This document shows positions 50,071 through 59,365 of a stretch of 64,000 nt of DNA, piece after piece. The translations under genes and the position numbers were made by a program. This stretch comes from Sphingobacteriales bacterium (GTDB taxonomy: Bacteria; Bacteroidota; Bacteroidia; Chitinophagales; Chitinophagaceae). How positions within the stretch are numbered: the first letter of the stretch is position 1; every line of letters begins with the position of its first letter. Below the pieces are notes generated by a model that worked only from the letters and a program-made list of their open reading frames with translations, did not search any database and was not told the DNA's origin. Where the stretch lies: assembly GCA_026391525.1 (NCBI GenBank), contig JAPLEF010000146.1, forward strand, positions 28,349 through 92,348, written 5' to 3'.

Positions 50071-50926
50071 TGTTTGTATTGATCAATAAAAAAATAAAAC
50101 CTGCATTGCAACAAATGGAGGCAATGATGTTCATATATAAAGTATTGCGGTAACTGGCCGCTTTGATGTTCTTGAATACTTTAAAAAACCACCAAAGAAA
50201 ATAAACCGTTACCGGCAGCAGGAACAGCTGCAGGATAAAGAAGCCTGTAACCTTTCCTTGATTTGATAACAAAATCCAGAGCAACAAGTTGGCGGCAGTA
50301 AACAACAGGGCGGAAAAATAAAAAGTGCCTCTATAGCCCAACAGGTAACTGATGGTAGTAACGCCGTCTTCCCGGTCTTGCTGATGCTGATAAATTTGTG
50401 AAAGCGGATAAAAACTTCCGATCAGTAATGAGGCTGCTGCCATGCCTTGCCAGGGAATGTTAAGGGTTTTATCTGCCGAAGCGCCATGAAGTACCAGAAA
50501 AAAGGTAACTGCCCCCTGTAAAATCATCACCACAAGAAAACCCCATAATGGATATTTTTTTAACCGGATGCCTCTGTAACTGTAAGCACGGGATGCAAGT
50601 ATGTAAAGCAGGATGCCGGTTGCAAAAATCGTACTGATCCAAAGCGATAATATCACAGCGATCAGGTCCATTGCCAGGGTTACGAAATACAGTTGTTTTG
50701 AAGGCGGAAGCGGGTGCTCTATACCGCCGATACTTCCGGTATCGCGGTCCATATAACTATTATATCCATTGCTGGCCGGATAAACCAGTACATGCAGGAT
50801 GAAGCCTATCAGCAAAGCATCGTTTAGTTGGATGTTTGTACATTGGCTGAGTGCGAACCAATACACCGGCATGAGGAAGAGAGAGAAATGAAAACGAAGC
50901 AACTGGATGGTAGATGGTTCAAGCAT
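50063..50926 (-). CDS. UbiA-like prenyltransferase family membrane protein
   Basis: Multi-TM; NGYNSYMDRDTGSIGG and YQHQQDREDG motif-like segments. Confidence 0.78.
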   Translation of the reverse strand: MLEPSTIQLLRFHFSLFLMPVYWFALSQCTNIQLNDALLIGFILHVLVYPASNGYNSYMDRDTGSIGGIEHPLPPSKQLYFVTLAMDLIAVILSLWISTIFATGILLYILASRAYSYRGIRLKKYPLWGFLVVMILQGAVTFFLVLHGASADKTLNIPWQGMAAASLLIGSFYPLSQIYQHQQDREDGVTTISYLLGYRGTFYFSALLFTAANLLLWILLSNQGKVTGFFILQLFLLPVTVYFLWWFFKVFKNIKAASYRNTLYMNIIASICCNAGFIFLLINTNSE

Positions 50927-51005
50927 GGCATGTTGAAATTACGCAAACTGTGCTACACCTTGGCACATAGACGAAGATAAATCGGGTAAGCCCTTATCTT
51001 TGGAT

Positions 51006-51668
51006 ATGCCCAAATGGATAAACGTATTTTTATGGGGGTTGATGATCAGCTTTTTGGGATCATTACCTCTTGGAACACTGAATGTGGCGGCGATGCAGAT
51101 CGGCATACAGGAATCGGTGTTGCAGGCTTTGTATTTTTCCTTAGGATCATTGCTGGTAGAAATGATTTATGTGCGTTTATCGCTGGTTGGGATAGATTGG
51201 GTGCGCAAACAGGCCAAACTGATGAAGGCGATGGAATGGATCACTTTTTTTATCATCCTGGCTTTGGCGGTAGGCAGTTTTATTGCGGCTATGCATGAAG
51301 GAGGGGCGACAAAGAATGTATTGTTGAACAATAACATGCATCGTTTTTTATTGGGGATGTTGATGTGTGCCATCAATCCGGTACAGATACCGTTCTGGTT
51401 TGGATGGAGCACGGTGTTGTTTACCAAAAAGATATTATCTCCCGAACCGTTACAGTATAATTGCTATATCATCGGTATTGGCTTAGGCACTTTATTGGGC
51501 AATGCGGTTTTCATCTTTGGCGGAAAATACCTGGTAAGCCGTATCGCCAACAGTGAACAATACCTGAATTGGGTGATCGGTGGCATTTTTGCGCTTACCG
51601 CCATTTTGCAATTGATAAAAATCCTTCGTCATAAAGATGCGGCTGAGCAATTGAGAATTGAGAATTGA
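51006..51668 (+). CDS. LysE-family transporter
   Basis: GSLPLGTLNVAAMQIGIQESVLQALYFSLGSLLVEMIYV; multi-TM. Confidence 0.8.
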   Translation: MPKWINVFLWGLMISFLGSLPLGTLNVAAMQIGIQESVLQALYFSLGSLLVEMIYVRLSLVGIDWVRKQAKLMKAMEWITFFIILALAVGSFIAAMHEGGATKNVLLNNNMHRFLLGMLMCAINPVQIPFWFGWSTVLFTKKILSPEPLQYNCYIIGIGLGTLLGNAVFIFGGKYLVSRIANSEQYLNWVIGGIFALTAILQLIKILRHKDAAEQLRIEN

Positions 51669-51682
51669 TAATGGATAATTAG
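51649..51682. repeat. Heptameric tandem repeat overlapping a CDS 3' end
   Basis: AATTGAG AATTGAG AATTGAT AATGGAT AATTAG in 7-nt phase. Confidence 0.8.
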
Positions 51683-51763
51683 CCGAGGCTTGGTTTACCT
51701 GCCGAATTTGTATTTTCTGCGTCGGTGTGATCTCCCGACCAGCCGATTTTAGTATTTATGTTT

Positions 51764-52462
51764 CTACTGATCAAACATCGACAACCCATTTTGAACCTTA
51801 ACCCTTGACGGACCTGATTTGTTTCTTTTAAACAAAGGCTGCCACCTTTTAAGATTTATAAAAATCCATTGCAATTCACTTTCTTCAAAAGCTGTTAAAC
51901 TGTTTTGTTCTTTGGGAAATTGTACATCTGTAACCAGTCCGGAGCTATTAATGCTAACAATAGCAAAAACTTGTTTATTGAAACGCAAAGTAGATTGGGC
52001 ATATTCTGTAGCGAGTTCATCAATGAGTTTTTTTTGGGCAAAATAAAACACGGGTGGGAGTGTAAAATCACGATATCGGAGGTATCGTGAATATGCTTTG
52101 GGATATTGTGTGCTGTCGAATGTCAGTTCCTCAAGGTAGGTGCTGTCTGTAAGGTTTACGATACTCCCGGTAAACCGCTCAGAGCCTGCATAAAGTACAA
52201 ATGGATCATGGTCACCAACCGATGGCAGCCATACCATTGCCGTATCGTTGTTCTCGTAGATCACAACAGGACTCACTGGTACATCATTCTCATAAGTACA
52301 GCTCACTTTTATTTCACCATCCTGGTTGAAAAAAAGCCATTCACCCTGCTTGCGGTCTTCCTTATCGATGTAATTGATTTTATAGCCCTTCACTTTGATA
52401 AATGGTTGGCCTTGGGTAATAAACCCGAGGAGAAGAAGGAGTATGGTAAGTTTGGAGTTCAA
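51764..52462 (-). CDS. Hypothetical exported protein, TonB-C-terminal-like end
   Basis: Signal peptide; LRFNKQVFAIVSINSSGLVTDVQFPKEQ. Confidence 0.65.
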   Translation of the reverse strand: MNSKLTILLLLLGFITQGQPFIKVKGYKINYIDKEDRKQGEWLFFNQDGEIKVSCTYENDVPVSPVVIYENNDTAMVWLPSVGDHDPFVLYAGSERFTGSIVNLTDSTYLEELTFDSTQYPKAYSRYLRYRDFTLPPVFYFAQKKLIDELATEYAQSTLRFNKQVFAIVSINSSGLVTDVQFPKEQNSLTAFEESELQWIFINLKRWQPLFKRNKSGPSRVKVQNGLSMFDQ

Positions 52463-52480
52463 GTGAGGAAGGCGAAAAAT

Positions 52481-52560
52481 AATTTACAATTTACATTTTA
52501 CAATTGATAATTGATAATTGATAATTGATAATTGATAATTGATAATTGATAATTGATAAT
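52481..52560. repeat. Heptameric tandem repeat array
   Basis: AATTTAC x2, ATTTTAC, then AATTGAT x8 and a partial unit, all in one 7-nt register. Confidence 0.95.
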
Positions 52561-52677
52561 GAATGATGAACAGGGAACAAGAAATATTGAAGTTTGGAAA
52601 TGCTATAACCTACTTTAGTGTTTTATGTTTTTGTATAAAATAAAACTTAGTGCCTTAGCGTCTTTGTGGCAAAATAC

Positions 52678-53985
52678 TTATGCATTCACCCAGGCATCTC
52701 TCTCATCAGGGCTTAATTTCCAGGGTGCGAAGTTATTCTCAATATTACTGAACATGCCGTTCCATTCCTGCGGTGCATTGCTGTCTTCCATGATCAGGCT
52801 CCTGCGGAGTTCGATGATGATATCGAGTGGATTGATACTAACCGGACAAGCCTCCACACAGGCATTACAGGTGGTGCAGGCACGTAGTTCTTCCACTGTA
52901 ATGTAATCGTTCAGTAGCGTCTTGCCGTCGCCGTTAAAGCTGCCGCCTTTGGGAATCTGACGGCCTACTTCTTCCAGCCGGTCGCGGGTATCCATCATGA
53001 TCTTACGAGGGGAAAGCAACTTTCCGGTTAAATTAGCCGGACAGGAAGCGGAACATCGTCCACATTCGGTGCAGCTATAGGCATCTAATAAGCTCTTCCA
53101 ACTCAAATCCATCACATCCTTTGCACCAAACTTCATCGGTTGCGCTTCACCGGTAGGTGCCAGTTCAGGATGCATCATATATTTCACTTCGTTCTGAACA
53201 GAAGGCATATTGTGCAATTGCCCTGCCGGTTGCAAACGCGCATAATATGCATTCGGGAAGGCCAGCATGATATGCAAATGCTTACTGTAGGGCAGATAAT
53301 TTAAAAAGGCAAAGATGCCGATGATATGCAGCCACCAACAGGTACGTTCGATAATGATCAGTGTAGATTGCGTCATCCCCGAAAAAAGCGGTGCTATCAT
53401 TCCTGAAAATATAAAATTTCCGGTATCGTGGTAATGTGCCGATCCCTGCAGTTGCAAAGCCCGGTCGGTAGCGTTCATAGTAAGGAATAAACTCATCAGG
53501 ATGATTTCCACAATCAATATATAATTGGCATCGGAACGGGGCCATCCGTTGAGATCTTTACTGATAAATCTTTTTAGCTTGATGATATTGCGGCGACAAA
53601 GAAAAACCACACAAACGGCAATCACGCCTATGGCAAGAATCTCAAAGAAATTGATGAGGAAGGTATAAAAACCACCCAGTGAAGAAAGGAAAAGGCGGTG
53701 CGTACCAAGCAGTCCATCTAACACAATCTCCAGCACTTCAATATTGATGATGATAAAACCCGCATAAATGATGAAATGCATTACAGCTACCAACGGATTG
53801 GCAAACATCTTGCGTTGCCCTAATGCCAAAAGCATCAGGTTCTTCCAACGGGCCGAAGGGTTATCGCTGAGGTCTTCTTGCCGTCCCAGAAAAATATTGC
53901 GCCTGATCTTTGCCGCTTTTCCTGCAAATAACCATACCGCCAAACCGCTCAGCAGTAGGAAGGCTGCCTGTTGTAGATACTGCAT
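52678..53985 (-). CDS. Membrane (Fe-S)-binding protein, heterodisulfide-reductase-like with two 4Fe-4S motifs
   Basis: CTECGRCSASCPAN; CTTCNACVEACPVSINP; several N-terminal TM segments. Confidence 0.88.
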   Translation of the reverse strand: MQYLQQAAFLLLSGLAVWLFAGKAAKIRRNIFLGRQEDLSDNPSARWKNLMLLALGQRKMFANPLVAVMHFIIYAGFIIINIEVLEIVLDGLLGTHRLFLSSLGGFYTFLINFFEILAIGVIAVCVVFLCRRNIIKLKRFISKDLNGWPRSDANYILIVEIILMSLFLTMNATDRALQLQGSAHYHDTGNFIFSGMIAPLFSGMTQSTLIIIERTCWWLHIIGIFAFLNYLPYSKHLHIMLAFPNAYYARLQPAGQLHNMPSVQNEVKYMMHPELAPTGEAQPMKFGAKDVMDLSWKSLLDAYSCTECGRCSASCPANLTGKLLSPRKIMMDTRDRLEEVGRQIPKGGSFNGDGKTLLNDYITVEELRACTTCNACVEACPVSINPLDIIIELRRSLIMEDSNAPQEWNGMFSNIENNFAPWKLSPDERDAWVNA

Positions 53986-54070
53986 ATCAGTGGATTGTTA
54001 ACACTAAGGTAAAGGTTTTGCCTCTTCCTATTGAATAATTTCAGAACTTTCCGTTTCAAAAAAGCCCTAC

Positions 54071-54556
54071 ATGATACTCAACAAAGATACGGCCGGAAAG
54101 AAGTTGCGCAGGATGGCCATGGAAGTTGCGGAAAGAAATTTTGATAAACCCGAACTCATCATCATCGGTATCCGCGAAAACGGCATCTTTATTGCGGAAC
54201 GAATTGCCAGTCATTTGAAAGACCTTTTTCCGGGCAAGGTTCAGCTGCTCAATCTGTGGATGGATAAAAAACATCCGGTAGAAATTCGCCTCAGCGAAGC
54301 CATCAACTTCAACAACAAATGTATTTTACTTGTGGATGATGTGGCGAACAGTGGACGAACACTTTTATACGCCCTGAAGCCATTGCTGGATGCGCATCCT
54401 GCACAGATAGAAACCCTGGTTCTGGTAGAACGTACCTACAAAAAATTTCCGGTGAGCGCCGATTACGTAGGGCTATCGGTTTCAACTACCAGTATGGAAA
54501 ATATTGTAGTATCGGTAGAAAACGGCGATGTAACTGGTGCTTATCTGGCTGTTTAA
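54071..54556 (+). CDS. Phosphoribosyltransferase (PyrR-like)
   Basis: CILLVDDVANSGRTLLYALKPLLD PRPP-binding motif. Confidence 0.87.
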   Translation: MILNKDTAGKKLRRMAMEVAERNFDKPELIIIGIRENGIFIAERIASHLKDLFPGKVQLLNLWMDKKHPVEIRLSEAINFNNKCILLVDDVANSGRTLLYALKPLLDAHPAQIETLVLVERTYKKFPVSADYVGLSVSTTSMENIVVSVENGDVTGAYLAV

Positions 54557-55617
54557 AAATGGATCCAATTCCAGGAGAGTTTTCCTCTGGATAATTCCAG
54601 CGAAGGACTGGGAAATTTTAAAGAATTCAATACAAACAACGCAAAGCGAATCCCTTTTTTTCGGGTTTTAATTTTGGTGAGATCAATATCCGGTGCCAGG
54701 TACCATTGCCGGTAACGGGGGATATCGGTTCGGTTGAAAACAACATTGCCGGTTTCATCAGTATCGGTATTGTCTCTTGCCCCAAACATGCCTTCTGAAC
54801 CATAGCCGATAGATACCTGTAGCCATTCCGGCCATCTCGAATTAGGGAAAAAGGGTTTGATGCTGGTGCTCATCCAGTAGGTTTGTCCGTTGTAATCTTT
54901 TAAATACCTTTCGATGCTGCTGTTACCGAAAAGATCATCACTCCTTTGGTTGAGGCTTTCATCATCATAACGCTTACGGTGAAACGAGGTTTTGAGTTGC
55001 ACCCTTTGTTCATCCCAGGCAAGTTCCTGTGAAATGAGTGCTGCACTTCCAAGAATATTCGCTCCCATATCGCCCCAGCTCCAGCCCCATTCGGTACTGA
55101 ACCCATCGAGCACTTCTATAACTGTTTGAAACAGAACACCGCTAAGGCCGCCATACCAGATCCTTTTCTTCCTTTCGATGCCGCTGTAACGCCAGAGTTC
55201 CATGCTGAACTTGCCCATCGTGTAAGCACTATACACATGGCCTACCTTATCTACCTGGTTCCATTCGTGCCAATCGTTAAACGTATGGAATTTACCCTGC
55301 GGATAATCTTTGTACCAGGCGCTGTATAAACCCAGCATACTACCGCCATAAAGGGCCACATGTGCGATGGCAACTGTATTTACTTTTTTTCTATCATAGG
55401 GAAGTTGAACCTGATTTAACGGAGGTAACCATGTTTTAACAGTAGGTTTGCTGGTATCAGGTAAAAAGGGAGTAGCATAAATTGGAGCTGTAAAATGCAA
55501 CAGAAATACCATAAACAGCAGGATCAGATGCTTACAGTAATGCAAAACCGGCGCAACATTATTTTTGCGTATTACCGGTGATGAAAAAGCTGGTTTTGTG
55601 AAGTGCATCAAAAACAA
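54553..55617 (-). CDS. DUF2279-family protein
   Basis: HTFNDWHEWNQVDKVGHVYSAYTMGKFSMELWRYSG; signal peptide; overlaps the convergent gene by 4 nt. Confidence 0.83.
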   Translation of the reverse strand: MFLMHFTKPAFSSPVIRKNNVAPVLHYCKHLILLFMVFLLHFTAPIYATPFLPDTSKPTVKTWLPPLNQVQLPYDRKKVNTVAIAHVALYGGSMLGLYSAWYKDYPQGKFHTFNDWHEWNQVDKVGHVYSAYTMGKFSMELWRYSGIERKKRIWYGGLSGVLFQTVIEVLDGFSTEWGWSWGDMGANILGSAALISQELAWDEQRVQLKTSFHRKRYDDESLNQRSDDLFGNSSIERYLKDYNGQTYWMSTSIKPFFPNSRWPEWLQVSIGYGSEGMFGARDNTDTDETGNVVFNRTDIPRYRQWYLAPDIDLTKIKTRKKGIRFALFVLNSLKFPSPSLELSRGKLSWNWIHF

Positions 55618-55653
55618 AATTAAACCTTAACCGGGTTATTGCCCAACGAATAA

Positions 55654-55661
55654 TATATTTG
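55654..55661 (+). promoter_or_regulatory. TATATTTG, Bacteroidota -7-like (TAnnTTTG) element
   Basis: 22 nt upstream of ATG 55684; no clear -33 element confirmed. Confidence 0.4.
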
Positions 55662-55683
55662 TGCAGCTTAAAAAAATCAGTAT

Positions 55684-57408
55684 ATGAACGAGCAGATACA
55701 GGCAAAAATCAACCAATGGCTCATCGGGCCTTATGATGAAGCTACCAAAGAAGGCATCAGACACCTACAGGAAACACAACCCAATGAGCTTTTGGATGCC
55801 TTCTACCGTAATCTTGAATTCGGTACCGGCGGACTTAGAGGGATCATGGGCATAGGTACCAATCGTATGAACCGTTATACCGTAGGGATGGCCACACAGG
55901 GCTATGCCAATTACCTGAAACAATCCTTTGAAGGAACCATAACTGTAGCTATTGCACACGATTCGCGTAACCATAGCCGTGAGTTTGCCGAAATCACCGC
56001 CAATGTATTTGCTGCAAACGGCATCGGGGTATATCTTTTTGAAAGTTTACGGCCGACACCTGAATTGAGTTTTGCCATCCGCCATTTTAAATGCAAGGGC
56101 GGGGTGGTATGCACGGCCAGCCATAATCCCAAAGAATACAATGGCTACAAAGCTTATTGGGATGATGGTGCACAATTGGTACCTCCTCATGATAATAATG
56201 TAATACGGGAAGTGGAAAAAATAGCCGGTGTGGATGAGGTTAAATGGTCGGGTGGTGAAAGCAAGATCACCATTATCGGAAAAGAAGTTGATGAGGTTTA
56301 TCTCGAAATGCTGCAAGGTTTAAGTGTATATCCGGAAGTATGTAGGTTGCAGCACGATCTTAAAATAGTATATACGCCTATACATGGTTCTGGCATCATG
56401 TTGGTGCCACAGGCGTTGGAACGTTTCGGGTTTACGAACGTGCATGTGGTTCAGGCGCAGGCGGTACCTGATGGCAATTTCCCCACTGTGGCTTATCCCA
56501 ATCCGGAAGAAAGGGAAACCATGCAGTTGGGATTAGAGCAGGCAAAAGCTTTAGGTGCTGATATTTTGCTGGGTACCGATCCGGATGCCGACAGGGTTGG
56601 TATTGGAGTACGAAATGATGAAGGGGAATGGGTCTTAATGAATGGCAACCAAACAGCTCTGCTCGCATTTAATTACATGATTGAAGCCCGCAAAGCGAAA
56701 GGAATTGCAAGGGCTAATGATATGGTGGTGAAAACCATCGTTACCACCGATATGATAGATGCCATTGCCAAAGCAAACGGGGTGAACTGTTACAATGTAC
56801 TCACCGGGTTTAAATGGATTGCAGCGCTGATCAATGAAAAGGAAAGCACAGAAAATTATATCATAGGAGGAGAAGAGAGTTTTGGGTTGATGATAGGCAG
56901 CAAGGTACGCGATAAGGATGCGGTGAGTGCAGTGGCGATACTTTGTGAGATGGCCGCTTACGAAAAAAAACAGGGCCGTTCGCTCTACGCCAAATTGCTT
57001 GACCTATATGTGAAATATGGATGTTACAAAGAAGATTTGATCAGCATCACCAAGAAGGGCATGAACGGTGCTGCAGAGATACAAACCATGATGGATACTT
57101 TTCGCAGTAATCCTCCGGCAACATTGGATGGCACTGCAGTGGTGCAAATGCTGGATTATGAAAGCGGTATTGGTAAACATTTACCCGATGGCGGCACATG
57201 GAAAATAGAATTACCCAAGAGCAATGTGCTGCAATTTATACTGGCAGATGGCAGTAAGATTTCTGCTCGACCCAGTGGTACAGAACCCAAGATAAAATTT
57301 TATTTCAGTGTGAACACGGCATTGTCTTCAGCCGATGCATTCCACTCAACCGAAAAGGCTTTGGATGAAAAGATCAAAAGAATTGCGATAGAAATGGGAT
57401 TGAAATAG
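55684..57408 (+). CDS. Phospho-sugar mutase (phosphoglucomutase/phosphomannomutase)
   Basis: TASHNPKEYNGYKAYW; LLGTDPDADRVGIGV; EESFGLMIG; RPSGTEPKIKFYFS. Confidence 0.94.
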   Translation: MNEQIQAKINQWLIGPYDEATKEGIRHLQETQPNELLDAFYRNLEFGTGGLRGIMGIGTNRMNRYTVGMATQGYANYLKQSFEGTITVAIAHDSRNHSREFAEITANVFAANGIGVYLFESLRPTPELSFAIRHFKCKGGVVCTASHNPKEYNGYKAYWDDGAQLVPPHDNNVIREVEKIAGVDEVKWSGGESKITIIGKEVDEVYLEMLQGLSVYPEVCRLQHDLKIVYTPIHGSGIMLVPQALERFGFTNVHVVQAQAVPDGNFPTVAYPNPEERETMQLGLEQAKALGADILLGTDPDADRVGIGVRNDEGEWVLMNGNQTALLAFNYMIEARKAKGIARANDMVVKTIVTTDMIDAIAKANGVNCYNVLTGFKWIAALINEKESTENYIIGGEESFGLMIGSKVRDKDAVSAVAILCEMAAYEKKQGRSLYAKLLDLYVKYGCYKEDLISITKKGMNGAAEIQTMMDTFRSNPPATLDGTAVVQMLDYESGIGKHLPDGGTWKIELPKSNVLQFILADGSKISARPSGTEPKIKFYFSVNTALSSADAFHSTEKALDEKIKRIAIEMGLK

Positions 57409-57456
57409 CTTATTCATTTTTTCTTTGCCGGAAGTTTTTTAACTTGCCGTACAACT

Positions 57457-58128
57457 ATGAGTAAATCAAGAAGGAATTATGAAGACAGCTACCGTCATAA
57501 GGGATTGCGTAAGCAACTGATGGATATCATCCGCGAGAAAGGGATCAGCGATGAAGCGGTACTTGCTGCCATGAATAATGTGCCCCGTCATTTTTTTCTG
57601 GATACAGCGATGGATAATATCGCCTACGAAGACCGTGCCTTTCCGATTGCAGAGGGGCAAACCATTTCACAACCATATACAGTGGCTTATCAAACCGAAT
57701 TGCTGCAATTGAAGCCTCACGATAAAGTGCTGGAGATCGGAACCGGAAGCATGTACCAGGCTTCGGTGCTGGCAGAAATGGGAGCAAGAGTATATACCAT
57801 TGAAAGACAGAAAGTGCTTTTCGATAAAACAAAAGATTATTTTTTTAAACAAAAATATCCGCACCTGAAATTCTTCTATGGCGATGGTTATCTGGGATTG
57901 CCCACTTTTGCACCATTCGACAAGATTTTGATCACTGCTGCTGCACCTTACATTCCATCTCAGTTGGTAGACCAATTGAAAGTTGGCGGTAAGATGGTTG
58001 TTCCGTTAGACGAAGACGATCAGCAACGTATGCTCCGCATTACACGCAATGCAGATGGAACGATTGCAGAAGAGGCTTTTAGCAGGTTTTCATTCGTGCC
58101 GATGCTTACCGGGAAAAACGGCAATTGA
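57457..58128 (+). CDS. pcm: Protein-L-isoaspartate O-methyltransferase
   Basis: EGQTISQPYTVAYQTELL; VLEIGTGSMYQASVLAEMG. Confidence 0.92.
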   Translation: MSKSRRNYEDSYRHKGLRKQLMDIIREKGISDEAVLAAMNNVPRHFFLDTAMDNIAYEDRAFPIAEGQTISQPYTVAYQTELLQLKPHDKVLEIGTGSMYQASVLAEMGARVYTIERQKVLFDKTKDYFFKQKYPHLKFFYGDGYLGLPTFAPFDKILITAAAPYIPSQLVDQLKVGGKMVVPLDEDDQQRMLRITRNADGTIAEEAFSRFSFVPMLTGKNGN

Positions 58129-58197
58129 TTTATTTATGCTTTATGCGCATCAATATTAAGAGATAAATTAAATCTTCACCGAACATATCATCTGTCT

Positions 58198-58500
58198 ATG
58201 CGCCTGTTTTCAAAATTCGTATTCCTTTGTAACTGCTGTTTTCTGATAGCGATGATACTGCGTTGGGTGGAAATGTTGAAGCGCAGCAAAGGCAATTTCA
58301 GTGGTGCCATCCCTTTTCAGCCCCTTGAAAGCACTTTAGTGGTGCTTGGATACAGCGCCATCCTGTTCAATCTTATTTTTTGTTTATGGATGATTATTCG
58401 CTTCCTTACCAAATCCGGTACTGCACTACCCAAATGGATGCTTTGGTTTAATTTGCTGTTGTTGCCCGCCCAGGTAACCTTTTTCTTTTTCATGCGTTAA
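58198..58500 (+). CDS. Small membrane protein (100 aa)
   Basis: Three TM-like segments; between pcm and the queuosine transporter. Confidence 0.6.
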   Translation: MRLFSKFVFLCNCCFLIAMILRWVEMLKRSKGNFSGAIPFQPLESTLVVLGYSAILFNLIFCLWMIIRFLTKSGTALPKWMLWFNLLLLPAQVTFFFFMR

Positions 58501-58508
58501 TTGAAGTT

Positions 58509-59318
58509 ATGATCCATAATATTTTACAAAGCAAGGGCACGCGATTATTCATTGTACTTGCCGGTTTTTTCATCTCAAATGCATTGGTAGCGGAAGTGAT
58601 CGGTGTAAAGATATTTTCCCTGGAAGATACCCTTGGCATTCCCCGTGCAGCCATTCCTATTTTTGGTTCTCCTTTCAGCTTTCACTTAACTGCGGGGGTA
58701 TTGCTATGGCCGGTTGTTTTTATCATGACGGATATCATCAATGAATATTATGGTCCGCGTGGAGTGAAATTCCTTTCTTACCTCGCCATGGGTTTAATCG
58801 CCTTTTCTTTTCTGGCTTACCAGGCGGCGATAGCATTGTCGCCTTCTGAATATTTTAGCATAGGCCATGGTATAGAGCGGGCGAATGATGCCTTTGGCGG
58901 GATATTCGGACAAGGTTTATGGATTATCATAGGATCAATTGTGGCTTTTTGGATCGGACAGCTACTGGATGTGCTGGTTTTTCACCGGATCAAAAAGCAC
59001 ACCGGCGAAAAGCATATCTGGTTGCGGGCAACGGGTTCTACCCTGGTTTCGCAACTAGTAGATAGTTTTGTGGTATTGTTCATCGCTTTTTATGTAGGCA
59101 AACGCATTCAAACCGATCAAGGTACAGCATGGAGTATGCACCAGGTTATGGTAACAGGCATGGGAAACTATATCTACAAATTCATTGTTGCCTTATTGAT
59201 GACGCCTGTGATTTATTTAGTGCATAATCTCATCGAAAAATACCTAGGCAAATCCACAGCCGCTGAAATGAAAAAAGCAGCGATGTACAACACAGAACCC
59301 TTACCTGCTGCCAGTTGA
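58509..59318 (+). CDS. Queuosine precursor transporter (YhhQ family)
   Basis: FMTDIINEYYGPRGVKF-type segment, SQLVDSFVVLFIAFY, multi-TM. Confidence 0.88.
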   Translation: MIHNILQSKGTRLFIVLAGFFISNALVAEVIGVKIFSLEDTLGIPRAAIPIFGSPFSFHLTAGVLLWPVVFIMTDIINEYYGPRGVKFLSYLAMGLIAFSFLAYQAAIALSPSEYFSIGHGIERANDAFGGIFGQGLWIIIGSIVAFWIGQLLDVLVFHRIKKHTGEKHIWLRATGSTLVSQLVDSFVVLFIAFYVGKRIQTDQGTAWSMHQVMVTGMGNYIYKFIVALLMTPVIYLVHNLIEKYLGKSTAAEMKKAAMYNTEPLPAAS

Positions 59319-59365
59319 GATCTCTTTCACAGTGCCAACTGAAACTGATGTAACTTTAAGTATTC

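Noticed and set aside
52069-52092. Inverted repeat CACGATA..TATCGTG within 51764-52462
   Set aside because: Seven-bp arms inside a CDS, encoding a repetitive YLRYRDF stretch; likely chance.
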